Below, piece by piece: positions 13,736 to 21,559 of a stretch of 29,071 nucleotides of DNA. The position numbers and the translations under genes were made by a program. The DNA comes from Onstottus_A sp036505875 (lineage in GTDB: Bacteria; Acidobacteriota; Blastocatellia; UBA7656), in the NCBI GenBank assembly GCA_036505875.1, contig DASXSR010000228.1, positions 1-29,071 on the forward strand, written 5' to 3'. How positions within the stretch are numbered: position 1 is the stretch's first letter; every line of letters starts with the position of its first letter. The notes under the pieces are model-generated. The model did no database searches, was not told the DNA's origin, and saw only the letters and a list, made by a program, of their open reading frames with translations.

Positions 13736-14716
13736 ATTCGCTGCAGGCGGGATCGCTTCTTTGAAGAAAGCTACAACACGTACGTCGTACTCCGACGAGG
13801 CTTTATCGTAGAGCCGATCAATGCGCGAGCGCTCGACTTCCATGATCTGCTTGTTCTCTTTGGCAGCGTCGTACATGTCTTTGGTCATCGTGGTGAGCCC
13901 GCCGCCGTTCCTCGACGTTATGAACAGGAATTTTCGACCGGAACCCATCGCCAGCGAATCGACCGCCGTCGCTGAGTCTTCGCGTCTCATCAGATAGAGC
14001 TGCATCCCAAGCTCCATCATTTCGGCTGTCCATTTCGAGTCAACAAGACGGTTCGCCAGGCTGCTGTCGCTGCCAATCATTTCCTTTAACTGATAATTGA
14101 CAAAATGAGAAAGGTCGGGGCAAACAGAATCGACCGCCACGGCCTTTATCATCGGGTCTTGTCTTGACGCCACGAGCGAGACGTAACCACCCAGGTCAAC
14201 ACCGTACAGTCCGACGCGCCCGTCCAAGAGCAGGTCCCCCTTCTCATTGGTCCGGCCCCGAAGGAAATTAAGCGCAGACAGCAAATCGTCCAGTTCATAG
14301 CTGCCCAGTCCAGACCACTTAACTGGGCTTTCGCCGTGCCCTCGCAGATCGTAAAGCAAGACGTGGTAGCCCGCCTTCCACAACTGGAAAGAAAGCGTGA
14401 GCAACTCCGCTCGATTTGATCCATAGCCGTGGCTCAGTATGATTGCCGGCGCCGGCTTGCCGCGGCTCAACAGCCAGCCGACGGTTTGCGTCGAGTCGGA
14501 GTTTTTCCATTTTTCCTCGAACCACATCGGCTTCTGCAGGATTATTTGAAAGTCACGCGGCGAGGCATAGACCTGTGTACGAGGCGGGTGAGTCAATCGG
14601 TGAATGAGATAGAAATCGAGCGCGCCGATCCCGACGGCGAATACAAGGACAGCGGGAATAAACACCCAGAGAATGCGCTTGAGCGTGACGCGTGTTTTCT
14701 TTGATACCACAGACAT
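13733..14716 (-). CDS. Membrane-anchored alpha/beta-hydrolase-fold protein with altered catalytic residues
   Basis: 327 residues. One N-terminal membrane helix (about 14-38) anchors a periplasm-facing or extracellular alpha/beta-hydrolase domain. The fold is recognisable from ILSHGYGSNRAELL (oxyanion region, 93-106) and LLYDLRGHGESP (120-131). The nucleophile elbow, usually GxSxG, reads YGVDLGGYVS with Asp at position 174 where Ser is expected. Towards the C-terminus the usual acid and His positions are also not evident: ITSRNGGGLT stands where a GxxD motif would be, and no GH motif precedes the final EYDVRVVAFF helix. An Asp nucleophile is known in haloalkane and fluoroacetate dehalogenases, but loss of the whole triad suggests a pseudoenzyme. 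It follows the peroxiredoxin and DmpA-type genes on the same strand (91-bp spacer), and its stop lies in a heptamer repeat. Confidence 0.85.
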   Translation of the reverse strand: MSVVSKKTRVTLKRILWVFIPAVLVFAVGIGALDFYLIHRLTHPPRTQVYASPRDFQIILQKPMWFEEKWKNSDSTQTVGWLLSRGKPAPAIILSHGYGSNRAELLTLSFQLWKAGYHVLLYDLRGHGESPVKWSGLGSYELDDLLSALNFLRGRTNEKGDLLLDGRVGLYGVDLGGYVSLVASRQDPMIKAVAVDSVCPDLSHFVNYQLKEMIGSDSSLANRLVDSKWTAEMMELGMQLYLMRREDSATAVDSLAMGSGRKFLFITSRNGGGLTTMTKDMYDAAKENKQIMEVERSRIDRLYDKASSEYDVRVVAFFKEAIPPAAN

Positions 14717-14807
14717 TTCAGACCAGGACGGAGCGGCTTGAACAAGCGAGGGCAGCGAGAGCTACACGGGTGAGTATACGACAGACTCGAACCTTTTCAA
14801 GAGTTAT

Positions 14808-15299
14808 CTAGTCCTGACGCTGAATGCTTGCATTGCGGATCGCTTCGATAACCTCGTCGTCGCCGGGGCGAAAGATCGGAAGAACAGACTTGCGGTAGCG
14901 AATAACTCCTTTCGGATCGATCACGATGACCGCCCGCTGGGAGCCGCCCAGCAGTGACTTCACGTCGTACAACCTGGTGACCTCGCCGAATTCGTCTGCA
15001 AGCAAACGTTGCGGCAAGCCATGATGCTCGGCGAATTGTTTGTGAGACTCTACTGTGCCAACTGAAATCGCAACGACTTCGGCGCCGGTTTTCTGATAAT
15101 CAGTCCAACGGTCGCGCATGCTGCACATCTGTTTCGTGCACACGGGCGTCTCGTCCTTCGGGTAGAAAACAAGCGCGACGACTTTGCCTTGGTGATCAGA
15201 CAAGCGCCACCTCTGTCCGTTCGAGTCTATCAATTCGAAGTCCGGCGCGACGTTGCCAACCTGTGAGCTTATCGATTTGCCGCCTGGTTCTACGGTCAA
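14808..15299 (-). CDS. bcp: Peroxiredoxin, Bcp/PrxQ type
   Basis: Thiol peroxidase of 163 residues in the AhpC/TSA superfamily that reduces hydrogen peroxide and organic or lipid hydroperoxides at the cost of thioredoxin. The active-site segment FYPKDETPVCTKQMCSMRD contains the peroxidatic cysteine in TPVCT and a second cysteine five residues later, the CxxxxC spacing of the PrxQ/Bcp subfamily. The domain begins with VGNVAPDFELIDSNGQ and ends with a conserved VIDPKGVIRYRK segment. There is no signal peptide, so it acts in the cytoplasm. No ATG lies upstream in frame before the previous gene; the start is TTG 15299, preceded by the purine-rich AGGATAAGAAGAAG. It is 53 bp downstream of the DmpA-type peptidase gene and 91 bp upstream of the alpha/beta-hydrolase-fold gene, probably one transcript. 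Confidence 0.92.
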   Translation of the reverse strand: MTVEPGGKSISSQVGNVAPDFELIDSNGQRWRLSDHQGKVVALVFYPKDETPVCTKQMCSMRDRWTDYQKTGAEVVAISVGTVESHKQFAEHHGLPQRLLADEFGEVTRLYDVKSLLGGSQRAVIVIDPKGVIRYRKSVLPIFRPGDDEVIEAIRNASIQRQD

Positions 15300-15308
15300 C
15301 TTCTTCTT

Positions 15309-15335
15309 ATCCTGTTCATCCTGTCTATCCCTGTT
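15309..15335. repeat. Short ATCCTGTTC-type tandem repeat
   Basis: Three near-copies of a nine-base unit on the plus strand (ATCCTGTTC, ATCCTGTCT, ATCCCTGTTC). On the minus strand it supplies the purine-rich leader of the peroxiredoxin gene, with AGGAT motifs serving as a plausible ribosome binding site. Confidence 0.55.
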
Positions 15336-15352
15336 CGAGCCGAGTTTATCTG

Positions 15353-16561
15353 TTACCGAGACGTTTTGTCAGATCCGAGCGCGCCGTGCTTGCGGAGAAT
15401 CTCGATCGTGCGATCGATCGGCAATGCTTCCACTGTGTGGCCGCGGCCGGTCGTCGTCGTAGCTCGAAACAGCGAGTTGTAGATAGCTTCTTCGGTTGCT
15501 TCGATAACCGCCAGGAACAGTGGTGACATCGCGTCATTGGATAACAACTTCGCTTCTCGCGGCGCGTATTGATTGGCCGAGTCGGCGCGTGGGCGAATCC
15601 TCACATCGGTCGCGGTCGAAAACGCGATCGCATAATCGCCGCTGCCGTTGCTCGCAGCCGAACCGGTTCGAGCCAATCCCATCATCGAACGCGCGGCCAT
15701 CCGGCTGAGGTTTCTGGAATCGACCGGCGCGTCAGTCGCGATGACAATCATTACCGAACCGTCTGCGCCGTCAGAACCGCCGCCGGGTTTATTCTCTTTG
15801 GCTCGTTCCAGTTCCTGTCTGAGATAATAACGTCCCAACTCCTGACCAACCGGTGCGCCAGCTATCGTCAACACGCCTCCGAAGTTCGTCTGCACAAGCA
15901 CACCGACTGTGTAACCGCCGAGCGCCGCAGTTAGCTTTCGCGATGAAGTGCCGATGCCTCCCTTGAACCCGAACGCAACCGTTCCTGTGCCAGCTCCAAC
16001 CGCCCCTTCTTCAACAGGGCCGCCCTTCGCGTTCTTTATCGCAGCCAGCACGTCGTCGCGAGTGACGTGACGACCGCGAATATCATTCAAGTACCCGTCG
16101 TTTGTTTCGGCGACGAGCGGGTTGACTGACTGGACGTCCTCGTTTCCTGGAAGCGCGAGCACGTAATCCAAAATGGCATCGGCGACGCGCGGCACGCTGA
16201 GCGTCGACGTGAGTACGATGGGAGTTTCGATCTCGCCCAACTCATTGACTTGAGTCGAGCCGGCGAGCTTGCCGAACGCATTGCCGATGAACACCGCGCC
16301 GGGAACCTTTTCGCGGAACGCGTTTCCAGCGTGCGGCAGGATCGCAGTGACGCCGGTTCGAACGTTTTCGCCACGCACGATTGTCGTGTGTCCCACCTGA
16401 ACGCCCGCAACATCGGTTATCGAATTTAGCGCCCCAGTTGGAAGCACTCCGATCTTCAAGCCAATCTCTCTGGCGCGAGGTCGTTGGTTTTTTTGCATAG
16501 CGATTCCAGAGCAGCAGGCGCAGAGCGTGATTGCAATCAGCATCCGCCAAGTCCGAGACAC
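15353..16561 (-). CDS. P1/S58-family peptidase (DmpA-like aminopeptidase)
   Basis: Autoprocessing N-terminal-nucleophile hydrolase of the DmpA/BapA family, whose members are L-aminopeptidase/D-esterases or beta-aminopeptidases. The proenzyme is expected to cut itself in DGSVMIVIATDAPV, just before the Ser that becomes the nucleophile and N-terminus of the beta chain. Exactly 38 and 40 residues later NGSGDY supplies the Ser and acidic residue equivalent to DmpA positions 288 and 290. Early family motifs are SITDVAGVQVGHTT and TNDGYLND. From GTG 16561 the protein has a signal-like N-terminus (SRTWRMLIAITLCACC), so it is probably exported; the open frame extends to an ATG at 16630 and also contains ATG 16543, so the start is uncertain. 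It heads the peroxiredoxin and hydrolase-fold genes. The 132-bp divergent spacer to the next gene shows no clear promoter. Confidence 0.9.
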   Translation of the reverse strand: MSRTWRMLIAITLCACCSGIAMQKNQRPRAREIGLKIGVLPTGALNSITDVAGVQVGHTTIVRGENVRTGVTAILPHAGNAFREKVPGAVFIGNAFGKLAGSTQVNELGEIETPIVLTSTLSVPRVADAILDYVLALPGNEDVQSVNPLVAETNDGYLNDIRGRHVTRDDVLAAIKNAKGGPVEEGAVGAGTGTVAFGFKGGIGTSSRKLTAALGGYTVGVLVQTNFGGVLTIAGAPVGQELGRYYLRQELERAKENKPGGGSDGADGSVMIVIATDAPVDSRNLSRMAARSMMGLARTGSAASNGSGDYAIAFSTATDVRIRPRADSANQYAPREAKLLSNDAMSPLFLAVIEATEEAIYNSLFRATTTTGRGHTVEALPIDRTIEILRKHGALGSDKTSR

Positions 16562-16762
16562 TTCACTTTCTCGGCCGTCCCGCAAAAGGACTCTCAGAAA
16601 TCTCGTGACATAGTGAAGTTTATCGAACATTGCAGTGCTTCAAAAAATTACTAGTGATTTTCGGCTGACCATGATTTATCATCTCCCCGCTGTTACTTCA
16701 ATCCCCGAATCCCGCTCCCGATTTTAGTTTCCCGATCTGGCCAATCTGCGGAGGCAGGCAGG

Positions 16763-18673
16763 ATGCTCCAATACTCCCTCGACTCGGTCACCGAAACCGC
16801 ACTCATCAACGAAGGGCTGCTCACCCAGGAGCAGCTTTCAAAAGCGCGCAGAATCGCAGCGCACCTGGACGGGCAGAAAACGCTGGGCGACGTGCTGCTC
16901 GAGATGAACTGGATAAGCCGTTCGCAACTGGATGATTTCGTTCGCCAACATCGCAACCGGCTCAGCATAAGCGACATTCTGATCGAACGTCGACTTGTCA
17001 CCGAACACGACGTTTTGACCGCGCGCGAGATTCAACGCAAGTCGGGCGCTAAGTCCAAACGCATAGGCGAGACGCTGGTTGAAATGGGGTTGATTGAAGA
17101 GCGTCACGTTGTCGAGGCGCTCGCCGAAAAGTTCAATCTGCCGATCCTCGATCCCGACATAACCGAGATCGACGTCGAGTTGGTGCGCAAAGTCTCGCTC
17201 AAGTACTTGCGGCGACAGGTAGCGCTTCCGATCAAGTTCCAGGGCGTCGAGCTGCACCTGCTGGTTGCCGATCCGACGGATACCCATTTCGTCGAAGAAA
17301 TCGAGCGGCTGTTCGGTTGCCGCACCCGGCTTGCGCTTGCGACCAGCGCGACGATCAGCCAAAAGCTCGATCTGGTAGACGCGCTGCTGCAAGGCAAGGA
17401 CTCCGGGATTGCGGATTACCAAAAGGTCAAGTACCACACGCTGGAAGCGCAGTCACAGACGGGTGAGGACCGCGTCGTTCAGATGGTCGATCAGTTGATT
17501 CGATCGGCGATCGACGAGGGCGCTTCGGACGTGCACCTCGAGCCGATGGCCAACAAGCTGCGCATACGATACCGGATAGACGGAGTGCTCGTTCACAAAA
17601 TGGATTTCCCGCGCGACTACACTCCGCGCATAATCTCGCGCATAAAGATTCTCGCCGATGCCGACGTCGCCGAACGTCGCAAGCATCAAGACGGCCGCAT
17701 ATTCGTCAAGACCGACAAACAGGAAATCGACATACGCGTATCGTTTTACGCGACAGTGTTTGGTGAAAACGTCGTGCTCAGAATTCTCAACAAGGCTTCG
17801 TTAATCAGCCTTCAAGAGCTGGGCTTCGCGCCAAACATTTTGCGAATGTACAGTGAGGACGTGTTGGCATCGCCTTCCGGGATAACTCTTATCACCGGTC
17901 CAACGGGATCGGGCAAGACGACGACGCTCTACAGCTCGATCGACCACTGCAACGACCCGACGGTAAAGATCATCACCTGCGAAGACCCGGTCGAGTACGT
18001 CATCGACGGCATATCGCAATGCTCGATCAACGAAAAGATTGGGCTGACCTTCAACGAGACGCTGCGCTCGATCGTTCGGCAGGACCCGGACATAATCGTG
18101 ATAGGAGAGATTCGCGACAGGTTTTCGGCAGACGTCGCGGTGCAGTCCGCGCTCACAGGGCACAAAGTCTTTGCGACGTTTCACACCGAGGATTCAGTTG
18201 GCGCGTTGGTCCGCCTGATCAACATGGAGATCGAAACATCGCTGATCGCGTCAACGATCGGGGCGGTGCTGGCCCAGCGGCTGGTGCGCAATCTATGCGC
18301 GAATTGCCGTACGAGTTATCAGCCTGAAGATCGTGTGCTGCGGCGTTTCAAGCTGAAGAGAGACGATTTGAACAAGTTCACGCTGTGGCGGGGCAAGGGA
18401 TGCTCGTCGTGCAACTTCACCGGTTATCGCGGAAGGCTTGGAGTCTACGAGCTGCTGGTGCCCAATGCCGAAATTCGAGACGCCATTCTGCAGAAGAGGA
18501 CAATGCAAGAGATCCGCCAGCTCAGTCTCGAATCGTGCAGCCTGTGCACGATGCAAGAGGACGGAATGGTGAAAGCGCTGCGGGGCGTGACCACGCTCGA
18601 AGAGGTGCTTGAGAACGCGCCCCGCGTTTTCCATCACCGACCTCTCGATACGCTGATGAACATCGTTGGGTAA
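16763..18673 (+). CDS. PilB/GspE-type assembly ATPase (type IV pilus or type II secretion)
   Basis: Cytoplasmic hexameric ATPase of 636 residues that drives pilus or pseudopilus assembly. Two MshEN/T2SSE_N-like helical modules occupy about residues 12-70 and 95-205. The motor has Walker A GPTGSGKTTT (379-388), an Asp box around CEDPVEYVIDGISQ (406-419), Walker B IIVIGEIRD (444-452) and a His box HKVFATFHTEDS (467-478). A tetracysteine zinc site (C512, C515, C547, C550) is typical for PilB and GspE and absent from PilT. The start ATG is preceded by GGAGGCAGGCAGG. No pilin, PilC or PilT gene is near, so pilus and secretion roles cannot be separated. After 280 bp comes an exopolysaccharide-type sugar transferase on the same strand. 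The C-terminus carries about 40 residues beyond the usual family end. Confidence 0.93.
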   Translation: MLQYSLDSVTETALINEGLLTQEQLSKARRIAAHLDGQKTLGDVLLEMNWISRSQLDDFVRQHRNRLSISDILIERRLVTEHDVLTAREIQRKSGAKSKRIGETLVEMGLIEERHVVEALAEKFNLPILDPDITEIDVELVRKVSLKYLRRQVALPIKFQGVELHLLVADPTDTHFVEEIERLFGCRTRLALATSATISQKLDLVDALLQGKDSGIADYQKVKYHTLEAQSQTGEDRVVQMVDQLIRSAIDEGASDVHLEPMANKLRIRYRIDGVLVHKMDFPRDYTPRIISRIKILADADVAERRKHQDGRIFVKTDKQEIDIRVSFYATVFGENVVLRILNKASLISLQELGFAPNILRMYSEDVLASPSGITLITGPTGSGKTTTLYSSIDHCNDPTVKIITCEDPVEYVIDGISQCSINEKIGLTFNETLRSIVRQDPDIIVIGEIRDRFSADVAVQSALTGHKVFATFHTEDSVGALVRLINMEIETSLIASTIGAVLAQRLVRNLCANCRTSYQPEDRVLRRFKLKRDDLNKFTLWRGKGCSSCNFTGYRGRLGVYELLVPNAEIRDAILQKRTMQEIRQLSLESCSLCTMQEDGMVKALRGVTTLEEVLENAPRVFHHRPLDTLMNIVG

Positions 18674-18953
18674 AGCAGTAGCCATTACTCTCACCGAATG
18701 CAAAATTAGAACGGCCATTTCTCTCCTTGCTAACGCCCGACCGGGGTACTATCATGACTCGCTGCATCCGCTCGATGTCCACGGTGGAGCGCAGGGCGTA
18801 AAATAACTAAATCGAATTGATAATGTGATACCTCACGCCAACTCGCTGGCAAGCCGAGCGATGAGATGGTTCATGCATCCTTTTCAGGAATTCCGCTCTC
18901 CCCGCTTACACCATCGAGTAATTGAGGACTCTCCCAGAATCGGATGAGCCAAA

Positions 18954-20537
18954 ATGTCTGAACATGCAGCTACCGTAGCTCGACGCGCGATCAAAGCCGA
19001 GACTCGCAAGCGAGGCCCGCTCGCGGCGGCAGTTCCAGTGACTGTCCTGGTCTTACTCGACGTCATCCTCTCGGTCGCGGCGTTCGTCATATCCTACAAG
19101 CTTCGACAGCATACCGACCTATTCATCTGGCGCCCGCGAAAGTCGTCATGGCCCGTCGGGGTAGTTAACGAGTTCGAGCCCTATCTGGCTTTTTTGTTCT
19201 TCGTCCCGGTCGTTAACGCCTACATGCTGAGAAGATGCGGGTTGTACAAGCTGCGAGGCGAGTTTTCGTTCGGCAATGATTTGATGAAGATAATCACAGC
19301 GTCAACGCTCGCTTCGTTGGTGCTGGTTTTGATCGCCTTCCTCTTTCGCCAAGGGCTTTCCTATCGCGAGGGCCGGCTCGTGGCGCTGGATTTTTCCTAC
19401 TCGCGCCTTGTGTTCGTCTACTACTGGCTGATTGCAATCGTCGGGTTATGGGTTACGCGTTCTGTCGTTCGCGTGATCCAGATCATTTATCGCTCGGTTG
19501 AAGGAAACCTAATTCCGACGGTTGTTGTCGGCTGCGGCGAGATGGCGCAGGTTTGCATATCCGAAATTTCCGAGAAGCGGCGTCTGGGCTACAAGTTGGT
19601 GGGAGCAGTGACGGCGCGCGTGAATGAAGACGCCTCGGCGATCAGAAGCTACGGCGTCAGGATGCTTGGAGGCTTCGATGACCTGCCGGCGCTGGTTAAG
19701 CGATACGGCGTCGAAGAGGTCTTGATCACCGACACTCGCATCAACCCGCGTAAGATGTTCGAAGTGTTGATGGAGTGCGGGCGCGACCATCACATCAAGT
19801 ATCGCGTAATACCAAACCTTTTCGATTGCCTGCCTGGAAAGACCGAGATCGCGACGATCGGCTCGCTCCCGATGATCAAGCTTTATGAAGAGCCGCTGCG
19901 CGGATCGCAGCGACTGGTGAAGCGGGGCCTGGATATGATCGCGTCGATCGGTTTGCTGCTCTTGACCTGGCCGTTTTGGGTGGCGCTGGCGATTTTGATC
20001 AAGAAGGAATCGCGAGGGCCGGTGTTTCTGAAACAGGAGCGAGTCGGCCTCGACGGCAGAGTTTTCTTGATGATCAAGTTTAGATCTATGATCGACGGCG
20101 TGGATGATCAGGCGCATCGCGAGTTGATGCGCCGCACGATCAACGGTGAGGACGCAAATCAAGGCACTCCTGACGAACCGATTTACGGAAAACTCAAGGA
20201 TGATCCCAGGCTGACCCGAATCGGCGCGTGGATGCGGCGCTACTCATTCGACGAGCTGCCGCAAATCTTCAACGTTCTGATGGGAGAGATGAGCATCGTC
20301 GGCCCGCGTCCGCCGATACCTTATGAAGTACGCCATTACAAGGATTGGCATCGCACGAGGTTTCACGTGCGCCCGGGCATAACCGGACTGTGGCAAGTGA
20401 GCGGAAGAAACCGGCTGCACTTTGAGGATATGGTCCGGCTGGACGTCTTCTACATCGAGAACTGGTCAGCGTGGCTGGATTTGAAGATCATGCTGAAGAC
20501 GCTGCCGGTGATGTTGAAGGGTGACAACACGTATTAG
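18954..20537 (+). CDS. Polyprenyl-phosphate sugar phosphotransferase (WbaP/WcaJ family)
   Basis: Inner-membrane enzyme that starts exopolysaccharide, capsule or O-antigen synthesis by placing a sugar phosphate on undecaprenyl phosphate. It has 527 residues. An N-terminal membrane region has about four helices (26-50, 76-92, 112-133, 150-172), followed by a Rossmann-like CoA_binding_3 domain (about 185-310, VVVGCGEMAQV). The C-terminal catalytic Bac_transf domain (about 320-527) contains KRGLDMIASIG, FLKQERVGLDGRVFLMIKFRSM, DELPQIFNVLMGEMSIVGPR and RPGITGLWQVSGRN. All hallmark motifs are intact and the length is normal. No strong ribosome binding site precedes ATG 18954. The 280-bp spacer before it shows only an AT-rich stretch (TTGATAATGTGATACC near 18815) that could be part of a promoter. 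No other polysaccharide genes lie in the window. Confidence 0.93.
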   Translation: MSEHAATVARRAIKAETRKRGPLAAAVPVTVLVLLDVILSVAAFVISYKLRQHTDLFIWRPRKSSWPVGVVNEFEPYLAFLFFVPVVNAYMLRRCGLYKLRGEFSFGNDLMKIITASTLASLVLVLIAFLFRQGLSYREGRLVALDFSYSRLVFVYYWLIAIVGLWVTRSVVRVIQIIYRSVEGNLIPTVVVGCGEMAQVCISEISEKRRLGYKLVGAVTARVNEDASAIRSYGVRMLGGFDDLPALVKRYGVEEVLITDTRINPRKMFEVLMECGRDHHIKYRVIPNLFDCLPGKTEIATIGSLPMIKLYEEPLRGSQRLVKRGLDMIASIGLLLLTWPFWVALAILIKKESRGPVFLKQERVGLDGRVFLMIKFRSMIDGVDDQAHRELMRRTINGEDANQGTPDEPIYGKLKDDPRLTRIGAWMRRYSFDELPQIFNVLMGEMSIVGPRPPIPYEVRHYKDWHRTRFHVRPGITGLWQVSGRNRLHFEDMVRLDVFYIENWSAWLDLKIMLKTLPVMLKGDNTY

Positions 20538-20664
20538 GCCTTGCCTTAGGGGGAAGCAGGTCGTGTGTGCTGCTTAACAAGAACAGCTCGCGTTTAGTCT
20601 TGCTCATTACTGCTACATTTGGCTGTGATCGAGATGCGAGGCGCAGAATGTCTCCCGGCGATAA

Positions 20665-20673
20665 AGAGGAAGG
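20665..20673 (+). promoter_or_regulatory. Ribosome binding site deciding the start at 20681
   Basis: AGAGGAAGG seven bases before ATG 20681. It supports this start, which opens a signal peptide, over the longer open frame beginning at 20567. Confidence 0.7.
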
Positions 20674-20680
20674 CACTATT

Positions 20681-21391
20681 ATGATTGTGAAACAACCCCT
20701 GTTTGTCTTAATCGCTGTTTTGATAATGGCGTTGGGTACGGGTTTCACACAGGTCAAGACCGGAACGATTCCACTGGATGATCTCAAGCTGCAGCCGAGC
20801 AACGTGAAGACAGAGTGGGTGACGTACAAGGGACGAAAAGCGTTGCGCGTGACTGACATCGCTCCGGCGAGCGCAGGAGGCATAGATGGGCTCGTCATCC
20901 TGAGTAAGACCGAATTCCAGGACGGCGTGATCGAAATCGAGTTGGCGGGCGAACCTGGCCCAAATGCAGGAGAAGGGGCGAGGGGATTTGTCGGCGTGGC
21001 GTTCCGGGTAGTCCCAGATGCGGCAAAGGATGCCGCGAATGTTGCCACGAAGTATGAATGCTTCTACCTGCGCCCGACCAACGGACGTGCCGACGATCAG
21101 GTGCGGCGCAACCATTCGGTCCAGTATGTCTCTTTCCCTGACTTCCCCTGGTTCCGATTGCGCAAGGAGTTCCCGGAAAAATACGAGAGCTATGTGGACC
21201 TCGTGCCCGGCGAGTGGACAAAGATGAAGATCGAAGTCCGCGGCGACAAAGCGCGTTTGTACATGCACGACGCAGTGCAACCTGTCTTGGTGGTCAATGA
21301 TCTGAAACTTGGGCAAAGCCAGGGCCAGATTGCTTTATCGATTGGGCCGGGAACGGTCGCGCACTTCGCCAATCTGCGAGTCTCCCAGTGA
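20681..21391 (+). CDS. Secreted protein with lectin/glucanase-like (DUF1080-type) fold
   Basis: 236 residues with a signal peptide (MIVKQPLFVLIAVLIMALG, cleavage near GFTQ). The mature part looks like a single concanavalin-A-like beta-sandwich. Typical phrases are FQDGVIEIELAGE, then GARGFVGVAFRV, a YECFYLRP segment, GEWTKMKIEVRGDKARLYMH and a final HFANLRVSQ. This pattern resembles the DUF1080 / 3-keto-disaccharide hydrolase superfamily and related carbohydrate-binding sandwiches. I cannot place catalytic residues, so enzyme or binding protein are both possible. The start at ATG 20681 is fixed by a good ribosome binding site and the signal peptide. It stands 143 bp after the sugar transferase and 168 bp before the S9 peptidase on the same strand. 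Confidence 0.75.
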   Translation: MIVKQPLFVLIAVLIMALGTGFTQVKTGTIPLDDLKLQPSNVKTEWVTYKGRKALRVTDIAPASAGGIDGLVILSKTEFQDGVIEIELAGEPGPNAGEGARGFVGVAFRVVPDAAKDAANVATKYECFYLRPTNGRADDQVRRNHSVQYVSFPDFPWFRLRKEFPEKYESYVDLVPGEWTKMKIEVRGDKARLYMHDAVQPVLVVNDLKLGQSQGQIALSIGPGTVAHFANLRVSQ

Positions 21392-21559
21392 AACTGTGGG
21401 CGTTGCCGGCAAGGGGAGAAGGAGCGCGCCAACAACGAGCCTCGGTCCCGGCGTCGCCGGTGACCTGGTCCTGGACGCGGATCTGATCGATTGGAATCGA
21501 ACCAGATAATTTCGAAAGCCGCGTGTCCTGTGCGAGAGACCTCCTGAAAGGCATCGATC

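Noticed and set aside
21486..21510. tRNA-like T-loop on the minus strand (GGTTCGATTCC)
   Set aside because: Flanking bases do not form a T-stem, and no anticodon arm or acceptor stem can be built.
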